Positions 14,113-26,690 of a stretch of DNA of 64,000 nucleotides are shown here, piece after piece. Source of the DNA: Agelaius tricolor (lineage: Eukaryota; Chordata; Aves; Passeriformes; Icteridae); the NCBI GenBank assembly GCA_023055355.1, contig JALJCS010000001.1:106842881-106906880 (forward strand), written 5' to 3'. How positions within the stretch are numbered: the first letter of the stretch is position 1; the number at the start of each line of letters is the position of its first letter. Under the pieces are notes generated by a model. The model did no database searches. It was given only the letters and a program-made list of their open reading frames with translations, and was not told the origin of the DNA. Position numbers and translations under genes: made by a program.

Positions 14113-17100
14113 ATTTACCTGGAAATCTTTTAGCTGTTATTGGATAAAGTTTCTTCTCGTAGGTGAGGTGTTGAGCCTATCTAACACATAATAGTTGCAA
14201 TGAAGTCACAGAAGGGAACAGTTTTTTAGGCTTGAAGAGACAGTGTACAGTGTGTTTCTGGGAACAGTTCCTCCTACCCTTTCAGTAGAGCTTTATTAAA
14301 CTAAGTGCAAGATTCTGTCAAGCATGTCTATTTTTATTAAATATCTAATCTTAGCTGAATGATGTGGTCTTACAGCTCAACATCTGCTGCTATTTACTCA
14401 ATAACTGTGAAGGTCTGGATGGTGATCCTGGGAAATACATTAGCACTAAGCAGATCCCCTGCTTACTTTAAAATAGATGATTAATCATTGCTTTCCAAAT
14501 AGCCAGAGTGCTGTACTTGTCTTCTAACTCTCAACAGCACCTTGGTTTCTTCACAGCTGTTTTGGTTTCTCTGTTGTTTTCTTTCCCACTGAGTATTTTG
14601 GGATGTGTAGGAAAATGGGGGATTTGGGTTGGATTTTTTTTTCTTTCCTAAACTTTAACCCAGTGAATTCAGAACTCTGTGTGGTATCTAGTAATGGATT
14701 CAGGAACAGAACTATAAAAGGACTGAAGTTTAAAAGTGTTGAAACATCACAGTACTGAACATTATATTGCCTAATTTTCAGACACCTGCTGATAAGAATT
14801 CACAGTTCTGAAATAGGTACATAGGCTTACAATACCAGGGAGAATTTTATAACGAGTTTTTGGTGTAGGATTTCTAGTATATGTATTTATAGAACAAAAA
14901 TAGACAGAAGGACAGTCGTGATAGTAGCTAAATTTCTTAAAGTATTTCCTGCACCTATACCAGCAACTTCATTTTGCTAAAACCTGTCCCTCAGTAATGC
15001 AGATACTACTGCCTTTAGGGAAATGGGAATGGGAGTTCCAGTGTGCATTGGTGGAAGAGGGAATGAGGTCTACACCTCTCACACAGTATTTAGCAAAAGC
15101 TTAATAGTACTAAGCAATAAGTTAGTAAGCTGAAAAACTATAGGTTGAAAAATCAATTACCGATCCACCTCCTTTGGCAAAAGGTTTAAGGGGTTTGAGA
15201 GTTGCTGCTCATGTCCTTTGTGTAATGTTTTTTGTGACATTGTGCAGTCCAGAGGTGTAAGGTAAGCTGACAAGCTGAAGGAGTGCTGGTCTTCTGGGGT
15301 GAGCTGGACAGCCTCTCACTAGAGAAAGTGGAGTCAGTTTCTCAGCTGGTATAAAAGAGAATGGCTCTGAGTTAATCCACACAGCAGCTTCTGCAGTGGC
15401 TGGTATAGCAACTGAGTGGCAGAAAATGTGTTAAGAAAGGTAGTGGTTCAGCTGTACTAGGAAAGCAGTAGCACAAGAATTTTTCCCTATCCCCTCTTTC
15501 TCCCATTGCATTTTATGGTGAGCTTTCACTCATTTTTATAAATGCAGTATAAAGAAGAGACTCTTCTGACTGAGGCTTCACTCCAACTGCTGAACAGGGA
15601 CTCTTTTTGTGTGTTAGGCTAGAAAAATGTGTGAGCCATCTAATAGCACTGTGAAAATGCTGCAGAGACAAGTCACTTCAGTTTTGCCAAGAGGTAAACT
15701 GGCAAGGTCATAAACATGTAGACTTTGTGCTTATTCTTTCTCTCAGTGTTCAACAACACTAAAATAAAACAGTGTCCACAAATTCCAGCACTACAAACTG
15801 GGTTTTTTTTTGCATTAAATAAGGGACAAAGCTGAATAAGAAAAATCCTATTGAAAGTTTTCAGAAAATCTCTGTCTGTTCTATAGAATGGCTTAATTTA
15901 TTAAAAACCCAGTAATTTTATGATTCATTAATTATGGAGTTTTAGTGTGATATTTTCAGAGATGCATCAAGGAATGTATGTAGTACAGTGAAAAACAGTT
16001 CTGTTGTTTATTGGCATTTATATCCTGAGCTGTTTCCAGCTTAGATAGACAATGGGTATTACTTCAATAATAATTATTTTATTTAATGACATCTATTTGG
16101 TTTGGTTTAATGATTGCCCCTTTCTGCCATCTTGCCTAAACTGTCAAATGCACCTCAGTAACCTAGCTTGAAAGATTTAATTTGACATACTTGAACACCA
16201 TTAGAGATTTTGAAGGAAATTTTTCACAATTCCTAGTAATCATTGTGACTAGTGTGACAGATGCTTTAGTAAATGGTGAGAATCCCTATACCAGATGCAA
16301 ATCTATTCACTTTTTAGTTAAAAAGAGAGATAGGGAATCCACTTGTGTATGTAAATGCTATCCAAACAACTCAGTCATATTGAGTATTCTACTATAGGAA
16401 GCAAATCCTATGCAACTACTACACTAACTAGACTGGATGAGCTGCAGGCTTGTTCAGCTTATACATCCTATTGCTATTAAATATAAAAGATGGATTTTTT
16501 GGTAAAAGTTCATGAGCTTAAAAATGCTTGCAGAGTTTATTGTGTATATAAGTAGGTTGCATTTATGGAAAGAATAAATAACTTTTTCTTAAAATAGGTT
16601 TCTCTAAACATTTGAACTATATTGATTCTTCCACCTTTACCCAATATGGTGATGAAGTTTACTACTGAAAAAATAGGACCTACAAAATTTTACAATTTAC
16701 TGTAGAGTAAGCCTTAATAGAAAAATCAATAGAGCCACTACTTTTCTTGTTCCCCATCCCAAGTCTCTGTTTTTCTATTTTATGTCATCTTGTCTGAACT
16801 AACAGATTTATAAATCAGTTCCTTGAACAGTAAAATCATTTGCCATTTGGTGGAATTGGCTGACATTTCATTTTTGCTGTGCAGATTGCAGATAATGTTG
16901 ACATTATTTCACTGAGCGCTGTACTACATCATTAACATATTGCTCATGACTGAATCTGAAATACTTCCACTCTCATAGTGTAAAAACCTGCACTTTCTCT
17001 GTAAAAGAAATGATGAAAATTTCGTTGAGATAAAATAATTAATGTTGCAATATGGTAAAATAGAAATGACATTGAAGTTACAAAATGAAACTCTAAAGTC

Positions 17101-18074
17101 AAAGTTAAAAGTGAAAGAAAACAATCCCGTAGATCATGCATTTACTCTTGATATCCCTAAATGCTGCATAGAAATGAACAACATTGATGAAATGGGCTGA
17201 AACCCAGGCTGTATCAGCACTGTAGCAGTGCAGGCCTTGTCAGTTAGAGACATGTACATTTCTGCTTGCATCACATGAAAAGGAAAATTTATTTCAAGTT
17301 TTAGGCATAATCCCATTTTTTCCCATCTGTGATTATTTTCTCTGAAAATGCAACCAGCTGAGTTGCAAAATAGCTTTAAGTGACCAGGAGTCCTGAAATC
17401 CTAGGCAGATTTTATCAAGTTGACAGGCAATTTATAATGAATTTATTTCTATTATGTTTTAAGATCTACATCTACATATTTATTTGTAAATCTAACAATT
17501 ATTTTGAAAGTTTTATTTATTTTATGTTTTTCTGAGGGGGAGAGATGGAATTTGAGAACTGATTTTGTCTGTTACCCTGATGCAGCTGGTGCTTTTCATC
17601 ATTAGCATTGCCATTGATCTTGGACAGTTCCTTTTTCCTTCCTTATCCTTATATATTTATCTCTTCCTTCTTACTTATTCTTCTTTATATCTTTGATTAG
17701 ATATGTTTTGCCAGATAGTAATTTTTTTTTTGTTTCTCTAACACATTATGGATCATATGCTGTCATTCTTCATTCTTTGCCATGTTAAATTGAAACTTCA
17801 GCTGCGTTTGTTGTAATTGTCAACAATTAACATTACAGTTAGCAATTAAGTAACAGGTAGCTTTTTGTGATTGAAGATGAAAGCATGTCATGTTGGTTGA
17901 TTAATAGCTTTTCAGTTGTATGTTATACACACATAAATTCTTCTACTGACCAATTAACCAGATGTGCAATTAAGAGAAACAAGCAACCATCTGTCTTTGA
18001 GGTTCATTCCAATGTAGACCTGTGTATTCCTTATCAGTTTCTCTCTCCTGCTCCTTTCTCCTCCCAGTTTCCTT

Positions 18075-18335
18075 GCCCCAGTGTGGATCCTTCCCATAGG
18101 ATACTGTCCTTCACAAACTGCTCCTGTGTGGGTGCTCCACTGGCTGCAGTTATTTCAGGAAATATGCCCCTGCTTTGGCATGTGGTCCTCCCTGGGCTGC
18201 TGGGTGATCTCTGGTTTTGCACCTGGAACATCGTGTCCCCTGCTGCTCTTATATTTGTGTTGACAGGATTGTTTCTTCCAATTTTTTCGGCTCCCCGTTC
18301 TCTGCCCCCTGATGCCAGCCCTGCAGCCCCACTAG
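18075..18335. repeat. GC-rich avian interspersed repeat, degenerate
   Basis: This is a GC-rich block in an AT-rich intron. It contains phrases I associate with a dispersed bird repeat built of roughly 40-bp related units (gtgtggatccttcccatagg, a ctgctcctgtgtgggtgctc segment, ctccctgggctgctgg, and a C-rich stretch before gacaggattgtttctt). The long + frame at 17867-18364 overlaps it and is best explained by the GC-rich repeat. The family name and original orientation are uncertain because I am working from memory of similar bird sequences. Confidence 0.5.
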
Positions 18336-18783
18336 GCATAGCCACTCAGTACAGTTTAGCATAAATATATTGATAAAAAATTGATTCCTCTGTAGCCATT
18401 CCATGTGGAGTAATTTTTTCACACATCTCAAAGACTTCATCAGCAGTTACTTATTTCCTACTATGTATGTAGATGAATTACTTGTTGCCAGGGAGACAGT
18501 GTTTTTCACTGTTTACACAGTATATGCTGTTCAGAATAAGAAGCAAACATTACCTTAGTTGACATGTTTTTCCATTAAAAGCTAAAAGCACTTAAACCTA
18601 GATAGTTTTATTTCAGCACTGCGATGCAAAATATGAAATGATTGCACATTAATTTTGAATAAATATATGCTTTTTATATGGGGATTGGTATTTCTGTTGT
18701 TCATTAATATTAAATCAATATTTGAGTACTTACCTTCCCCAGAGGGGACAGTTTTTTATGTCTGAAAATACCAGGATTCTTTT

Positions 18784-18806
18784 GAATTTTTTTTTTACAG
18801 GTAAAA
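18784..18806 (+). promoter_or_regulatory. Candidate recursive splice site in intron 1
   Basis: A T-rich tract and TTACAG end at 18800 and are directly followed by GTAAAA at 18801. This gives a strong acceptor joined to a usable donor with a zero-length exon, the arrangement known for recursive splicing in long vertebrate neuronal introns. The +5 base is A rather than G, which weakens the donor. Confidence 0.3.
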
Positions 18807-21800
18807 CTATTGCTGGTCATAAACCAAAGCACTAGATCTGAGCTGTCTGATTTTTTTTTAACCTTCTAGACAAGAAATATTTTTTTCCTAATTGTTTCCT
18901 AGTTTCTGTTTTTAAGGACCTTCAGCACCTGTAAAGCATACATATTGATTTAATTTCTTTACAAGTTGGGGAGATGGTACCATGTATGACACATGCAGGT
19001 GTAGAACTATATGTGTTAACAGGCAGAGGTTGGTTCAAATATTTTAATGAAGACATCTTCCACTATTTTTCAAGTGACTTTCTTCACTGGCAGACTTGCA
19101 TTTTGGGGCTGTTGCAGGCAAACATAAAAATATGTTTTCCAGAAAAATAGCTCATAGTTGGCCAGACTAGCAGCAGAGATTTACAGCAGCCTCATCAGAA
19201 ACATAACATTCTTGTATTGTCTTGAAGCCTTCTGTTTTCACAGATGATCAAGCAAACAAAAATTGTGTGATTACTTAATCAGCTGTGAGAAACTGACTTT
19301 GTAAAATGTACATTATAATCTTCTGTCTGCAGGGGCTTTGCTGCCTGGTCTTGTTGCTGCTTCATCACAGCACTACACTGATGAAATCATGGGGGCAGTG
19401 ACTAATGGCAGTGCTTTCTCATTTTCACTTTTGCCATAGATTTTCTTGCAGTTTTTAATATTGTCTTAGGTTGGTTTCTAGCCAGGCAGCTGAAATATCT
19501 TCCTGCTGTTTTGCATTGCAAAATCAAATTTTGCACCTATATTACATCCCTAAGTATGCAGTGAATAAGATGAATTTGAGTATTGTGTTTGTCTTTTCCC
19601 CATGTTTTCTGCATGGTCATGTGGTCCTTTTTTTTAACTCTTGCCTGAATTTCCCTTTAAGCTAAGCCACCAAACTGATGTAGATGGTTAAGCCTAGGTT
19701 TTTCCATAGGTACAGATGAATGCAACCAGATGTCATTAAACATTTTATCTGTGACTTTTCTGGTTAAAAAAAAAGTCATACTTTTTCTTCCTGCCTTTTA
19801 AAAATTGGAAATAACTTCTGATATTTTGTTTTTTTTATACACCAAAGGATGTCAAATGGACTTGGATGGTTCCAGCTTCAGCAAAAATACTAAGTGTAGC
19901 AAAATCTGTTCCACATGACACTTTGGTCTGGGGTTAGAGGGGATACAGAGAATTCTGTTGCATTCAGGCTGACTTAGGCTTGGTACTGCAGTATTAATCA
20001 AAGTGTGGAAAAGATTGTAACTGAAAACACAGATACTAGCTCATTCTGTAGTATGTGTAGTATTCCAGCCACCCTAGGATACAAGACTAGTAAAAAAGCA
20101 CTCTTTCTTTACCTAATTTGCTGTTTTAAAATGTAGTGTTGATATGATGCAACATTGTTATGAGGAGAAAAAAATGCTTTGGCAGTCCCTGCTGCTTTCC
20201 TTTCCCTTGTTCATATTGGATTTTTATTTATTTGTACCCTGTATGTATTTATGATACATAAGGTGTTGTATTCTTTGTCTTTTCTTGTGCTCTAAAATCA
20301 GTTTCACTAATGCTCACAGTTGCACTCCTTGGTGTCTTGGAACTAAGCACTTGTGGTTTTTGTTTATACCTGTAGGAGTCCCTCCTAGTATCTGGAACTT
20401 AAACCTCCAAGAACTCTGCCATAACATGCCCATCCTCAATCTCTTTTTTTAAAGTTCCCCAAAAATTTTATTACATAATGAAAACTGCAATCACAATGGG
20501 AGTGTTCGTGGGAGATAAAGAAGTCTTTAATCTGAAGTAATACACAATGGCTGTCAGCTTCCCTAAGCTAGTGTTGGCTCAATATTTCTGTCACAGTGGG
20601 CATGTTCACACAGCTCACCAGGGTGGATTTGCAGGCTATGGGTGTTTTGTTTCCATGGCCATAGAATTGAGTGTCATCAGTGTGGTGGCAAACAAAGTTA
20701 GTGTGTTCAGATTCATGAATGCATTTCTTCTTTGCTTTCCTGGATAGATGTTTGGGTTATGCAGGACAAAGGTGAAGTGAGGAAAGGGAAATGAGATCTA
20801 ACACTAAAAGAGGTTTAGGCACCTAGTTCATAGGCCATTATCAAGGATCATATAACCTTTCCTTGCCCAGTAAATGATAATCAGAAGTATTAAGTGCTAC
20901 ATTTAATACTTAAAACAAATGTCGTGTGGAGCAACAACCACAAAAGAATTGTGAAAAACAACTTTTACAGAGCTGCTTTTTTAATATGGCTTCCTATATC
21001 AGATGGTCTTGAGGGACTAATATTGAATTCAACAGTCTGAAACTCTCCTAACATTCAGTACAAAACCATTCCTTGAGAAAGTGAGGCAAGCTTGCATGAG
21101 AACAGGGGAACAGGGACCAGCAGTCAGATTCCCCTCATTATTCTCAGATGACTCAGCTGATAGATTGGGAGAGCTGTGCTTCCTCCTGCTCTTCTTTGGC
21201 CATGTTTATTCCATTCCTCTGTAGAAGCCCTATTGCTGTGAGGAGAAGGATGCTGCTCATGTACATAGTGATAGCCTAGATCATCTTCCAGGATGGTGTT
21301 CTTATGCAAGGGAAAAAACATGGACCTCAAACTTTTGGCATAAAGCAGAGGTTGGAATCTGCATCTCAGGCAATTTTATCTTCAGTAGACTGACCAAGAA
21401 AACCACCCCATTTATTTTCATAGAAAATGACTGTTTTGAACAGAGCCCACTAGTTCTAATGGTGATTTTGACTATCTGCTAAATCGGGATCTAATATTAT
21501 TTCACTTTGAACTCTGGCAGAGAATTAGTCAAATTCTTGCTGACAGTGACAGTTCAAGTTATGTTTTAAAGGAGAATGTAAATGGATGAGAAAATGTGTT
21601 AAGAATTTTAATCTTGGTATCATGCCTAAATCTAGATAGGGGCACATCTTATTTGTCTCCGTGTTGGTTGTAACTGCTATGCATTTATATAAGCGGTGCC
21701 ATTTCTGGGATAGCAGGATTTTATTCTGTCTCATGCAAAACATTCTCTTTCCAGCACAGAAAAAAAAAAAGAAACTCTTCATACAGATCAGTATGAGTCA

Positions 21801-22342
21801 GATATTAAAGTCTGCAGAGCAACTCATGAATTCATAAGAAAGATTCAGTCATATTATGCAGGAAATCCTAAAGACATGAAAAACACTTGAGTAATAAAAT
21901 GAAATTTAAAGGACAATTAACTGATCTTGACTATGTGTAACCTTTGGGATCATTATGATTTCAATGTGGTTTTTTAGCTGTATAAATAAATAATAATAGA
22001 CTATTCCCTAAGGTTTAAATTTATATTCAGCAGCTGTGGTTTAAATGTTAATAGATACATGTGATTTCTGTTACCTTGTATATAGATCTTAATATTATTA
22101 AAAGAATTTAAATGTTTGATGATACTCTACTGGTTAAAAAAATTTAATTTATTATTATTTGTTTAAAGATCAACATGACTGACACATTTTTTTTTCAAAT
22201 TCAAATTCTTCAGGCTTTAGAACATAATGTTCTTGTAAGTTCTTTGAGTGACTTCCTGTGCAGAACAATCCATTTGTATTCAACAGTTGCAGCGCCATAT
22301 CTTCAAAGCTGGAAATCCATTTTCACCCTTGTAATAATGAGT

Positions 22343-22364
22343 TACACCCTTCTTGCAGGTAAAC
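22343..22364 (+). promoter_or_regulatory. Second candidate recursive splice site in intron 1
   Basis: ACACCCTTCTTGCAG ends at 22358 and is directly followed by GTAAAC. The pyrimidine tract is shorter than at 18.8 kb. No coding exon is near. Confidence 0.22.
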
Positions 22365-24064
22365 TGCCTTTTAAGTGACATTGATATTTACATTTCTTTA
22401 ATAATTCTGCTCCTCTGTAGGTTCTAGAAAATGAACTCCATAATTCCTTTGGTAAAATTTAACGGATAATAACATTTAGGAAATTCTATGGAGAGGTTTT
22501 TAAGCCTGACCTGAGACCTAGTGTTAGAGATTGAGTAAAACATTTTATTGTCTGCTTAACTCTCAGTGTGTGAATAATATTTGAGCAAACATTATTTAGT
22601 AACACTTTATCACTACTGCATTGGTATGATTCAAAAAAATATCTGATTATTCTGGTCATGTTTTGCTGAATTTAAAACAAATTACTTGTATGTTAACACA
22701 AAGAAAGAATTTTTAAATATCTTATTTTAAAACATGTTTAAAATCAACTCTAAAGCAGTGCTTCAACTCCACATATAGATGTCTTGAGCTTTCCACCTAT
22801 TCAATCGTGTGCTTTCTGTCTTCTATATATTGAGAAGTCTTTTTTATATATGAAATTTTCTTTTTTTGTGTTTAGTATTCTCTTAGGAATGGAGAAAATC
22901 TTATTTATATAGGATGCTTGTTTTATTAAATACCCCAGATCTATATCTCATGGAGCCTCTTGCTAATTTCAAGACACATTCAACCATCTACATCTTTTGT
23001 GCAGAGGTTCACCCTCTCCTACCCAAAGGTCAATGAAACATATTTGTAGCAGACACTGTGGTTCTATCCCAGTGCAATTAAAATATAATTAAAGATTCCA
23101 GGACCACTTTTACTTGCAACTAGTTTTGTGGATTTTTTTAAAATTCTGTACTTTTTATGAACATTGCAATGCTGATTAAGTGTCACTATATGTCAAGACT
23201 ACAAAAAAAACCCCAGTGATTACTTCTAGTTAAAAATACGTAGCAAGTGACAGAAAATAACTCTCCAACTCTTACATAAAGAATAAGCCTACAAGTCTCA
23301 TAGTTTAATGTCTTTCTTAATACACTGCTGAGTGTGAGGCCATTGCATAAATTGCATAGGAAACTGACCTATGTAAATACTTCCAGATCAATAAAAAGCA
23401 AACCTACATGCACACTGACGGCACAAGAGGATTGTTTCTACAGAAATTTTTACAAGAAGCAATTTCTTTTTTTGAACCATGGTTTCTGCTTGGGAGTATA
23501 AACATTCTCCCCCTGCCTAAGTGACAGGGAAATATGACAAAAACTGTTCAAAAGAATAATGCTTTAAGTCTGTGATGCTGGGGATGATAAAAAGAACTTT
23601 AGTAGAGCAAAATACTAAAGATGGAAATGTTTAATTAGCAATAAACCAGTACATAATTGCTCATGATCACAACTGCACAAAGCTGCAATGAGGTGCTTTG
23701 CAGCATTTATTCTTCTTTTCTCCTCTGAAGGAGAAATCTGTGGGTTGTCAGGGACAAAATGGGTTTGTCTTATTCCTGAAAAAGGAGTCATCTGCTGTCA
23801 GTATTTAAAAAGAAAAAAATGGTTGACAACTGGAGGTGGAGTTTTCAGTCAGGAGAATTAACTAATGGATGATCACAGGGTACAGGCCCTAAAACCATGC
23901 AGCCCATGTCACTTATGTCTATGGCATCTGTGATTCTCTGACCTTAGAGTGGAATGTAATTAGAGAACAATAAGCTTAGAAATCTGGTTGCTCTTCAGTA
24001 GGCAAATATGTGAAAGATTTCTGCAATATGTACAGCCAACAAAACCTCTATTATTGTTGTTAGT

Positions 24065-24518
24065 ATCTGACAGAGAGGCGTTAAATTTTGTACAGAGAAG
24101 GGCAATAAAGTTGGTGAAGGCTCTGGGGCACAGGTCTTGTAATCAGTGGCTGAGGGAGCTGGGGTTTTTAGCCTGGAGGAAAGGAGGAGATCTCATTCTC
24201 TCTGCACCTACCTGAAAGAACGTTGTAGCCAGGTGGGGGCTGGTCTCTTCTCTCAGGTAACAAGTGACAGGACAAAAGGAAATGGCTTCAACTTGTGCCA
24301 GGAGAAACTTATATTTGATATTAGGAAAAGAATTACTTCAGAGAAAAGGAGCAAACTGCCTAGGGAAGTGGTTGGGTCATCATTCCTGAAAGTATTTAAA
24401 AGATGTGTAGATATGGCACTGAGGGCCATGGTTTGTTGATGGACTTGGCAATGCTAGGCCAATGGTTGGAGTCAGTGATCTTGGGAGGTCTTTTCCAAGC
24501 TAAACATTTCAGTGGTGC
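24065..24518 (+). mobile_element. CR1 LINE fragment, 5'-truncated 3' end
   Basis: The sequence runs in order through landmarks of the avian CR1 3' region. These are an agagaagggcaataaag segment, ctgagggagctggggttttt, a tagcctggaggaaaggagg motif, then a caccattcctgaaagt-like part, and finally ggaggtcttttccaagctaa. The broken translation still shows the ORF2 carboxy-terminal pattern (WLRELGFLAWRKGG, then FSLEERRR in the next frame). That points to old frameshifts in a reverse-transcriptase-encoding element. The terminal ATTCTATG-type repeats are eroded. It is a dead 5'-truncated copy, as is usual for CR1. Confidence 0.9.
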
Positions 24519-25817
24519 TTTATCATGAGGGGCTTGAAGGCATTTGTCTGATGCACTGAGTCTGACAGGATTTGGAATGGTAGACTTGTGGTGGCAGCAA
24601 AACAGTAGCAAAAAAATATTTCTGTTCATTATGGAGGAGAATTGAAAGGTGGAAGGGGCTAAAATGGCAAGAGCATTGGCAAGAGTGGAAATGCACCTTA
24701 AAGGTGGTTAAAACACGCTTCAGAAAAGAACGACCAAAGATGCTCAACGACTTCCATGTCAGAAATAATTCAGTAGGACACTTCTCTTAACTAAGAAAAA
24801 AGGGACAACTGAATGGGTTTATAACATAGGACTGTAACATAATGAGCAGCATGGAGAAGGTGAATACAAAGGTGAATGCACAATGACTGCTCACTCTTTG
24901 TTCCAATACAAGAACCATGATACATCAAATGACTTGAACAGGGAACAAGTTCAGTGGAAATTCCTGCCTCGAAACATTGTAGGCACTAGAAGTTCATGGG
25001 TATTCATGCAGTGACTGCGTTCAATGGGCCTTTATTCAATGGATTTGCCCAAAGAACCTCTTTAGCAAACTGGACCTCTGGTTCATGTCAAGACCTTAAC
25101 ATATATACTATTTGAGAAGGATAAAATTATTCCTATGAGTGTTCCCTTGAATATGTTTTTTCCAGGATGATCAAGATTGGTCATTTGTGGGGACAATATA
25201 CTGCGCTAGACAGACCTATAACCTGACCCAGGATAGCTTTTTATGCTTGCTATTTGAATCCCTAGAGGAGTGATGCTTTTGTCATTTTTGTCTTGTCAGT
25301 TTATGTACTCTAGCAGTCAAAGGTTTGTGGGAAGTTACAGTGTCCTCAGAATTATAGATATATTTTTTTCTTCTGTCCTAGCACTTGTGCAACTGAATGG
25401 CACTGATTCTTTGTATTTTAGGATCATCCCACCTGTAACAAAAGCATTAGTAGAGACCCACTATACTATTATTGTGCTTAAAGAACAGTGACCTTACCTT
25501 TTAAATATTATTTGTGTGTTATTCATTTAAACAATAAGAACTGTATATAAATAAATATGAATGGTTGTTATTTTTATATTTATTTGCAAAAAAAGTGTTT
25601 TAAGTCAGGAATAAATTTTAACTTTTGAGAAATAAGGCCTACAGCAGGTTGAAGTGTGATGTTCTGTTTCATCTAGGGAGATAGCAGATACCAGGAGACT
25701 GCATCAGAAGCATTTTCAGCCCTCTGGGGGAGGAGAGTGCTTGGCAAATAAAACACTCTAGGAAAGAATGCTATCTGAAAGTTGGGAGGTCAGGAGAGCT
25801 GTGGATCTTGGTAGAAA

Positions 25818-25851
25818 AGCTTTTCTGGTTTAGGAGCTTTTCTGGTTTAGG
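25818..25851. repeat. 17-bp perfect tandem duplication
   Basis: agcttttctggtttagg occurs twice in succession (25818-25834, 25835-25851). Confidence 0.94.
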
Positions 25852-26498
25852 AGCTCCTGCCCACCACTCTAAGGAGAAAAACACTGTTTATGGACTTATA
25901 CCTTACAGGGATGGTTCCTCCTAGGGAAGGTTCTTCCTAGGCAAAATTTGCATTCAGCTGAGAAAGAAAGAAGAACTCTTAAGAAGGGAAGCTTCCCTAG
26001 GCAGAGCTTGTTTGATAGCATCAATCAATCAATGCTTCTCAGAAGCCATTAGGTAGTTATTATTAATAATATTTCCTTTAGCTGCTGTATTGAGAAGAAA
26101 GCTCTTGCATCTACTTTTTCACTTAGGCTAAAATCAAATAGGACTGCTTTCTCTCCTTTGTTATTCTTAACCTAGTTGAACTACAGTAGGACTTGTGATT
26201 AGGTTGAGGGCATGTATTTTTCTTTACTAATTAAAAACTCTTATATTTAGTGATCATGCAGACATCATTAAAAAAATCTCCTGTGCAGACAGAAAATCCC
26301 ACAGTGTAGTTTTTTTAAATTTATATTTGTATTGAGCTGAGTTGTGGCACTTCAGTTTTCCCTAGTGTATAAAAAGAGAAAAAAAATCCTCTATTAAGTA
26401 ATTAGTTCTCTTGTTCTTTGATCCTGGGTCTCTAACAGTGACAATGTTTGTGTAGCAGTGTGTTTGCATTTAGCCTGTGACTGCTGCAGTGATAAATC

Positions 26499-26690
26499 CT
26501 CAGGGTGATGAAACACTGGAACAGCCTGGCCAGAGAGGTGCTGGTTGCCCTGCCCCTGGAGGCATTTGAGTTTGGATGGGGCTCTGGTCAACCTGAAGAT
26601 GTCCATGCCCATAACAGAGGCATTGCATAGCTGACTTTTAAAGGGCTCTTTCAACACAAGCTGTCCTGTGAATATTTGATTCTCTGCTGT
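26499..26690 (+). mobile_element. CR1 LINE 3' fragment
   Basis: Landmarks of the CR1 3' end appear in order: aaacactggaacagcctggc, gagaggtgctggttgccctg, ctggaggcatttgagtttgg, gatggggctctggtcaacct, tgtccatgcccataacagag, and a degraded tttaaagggctctttcaaca end followed by tttgattctctg. It is a non-coding relic inside intron 1 in sense orientation. It comes from a different CR1 subfamily from the 24-kb copy, because its gatggggctctgg...tgtcc segment replaces the lower-case cacttagtgc-type segment. Confidence 0.87.

Noticed and set aside
17867..18364. 165-codon open frame as a protein gene
   Set aside because: Its second half overlaps the GC-rich avian repeat. There is no domain, no splice context, and overlapping frames in other phases are open as well.
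23988..24439. Two overlapping open frames as genes
   Set aside because: They are the broken carboxy-terminal end of CR1 ORF2; the similarity jumps between frames.
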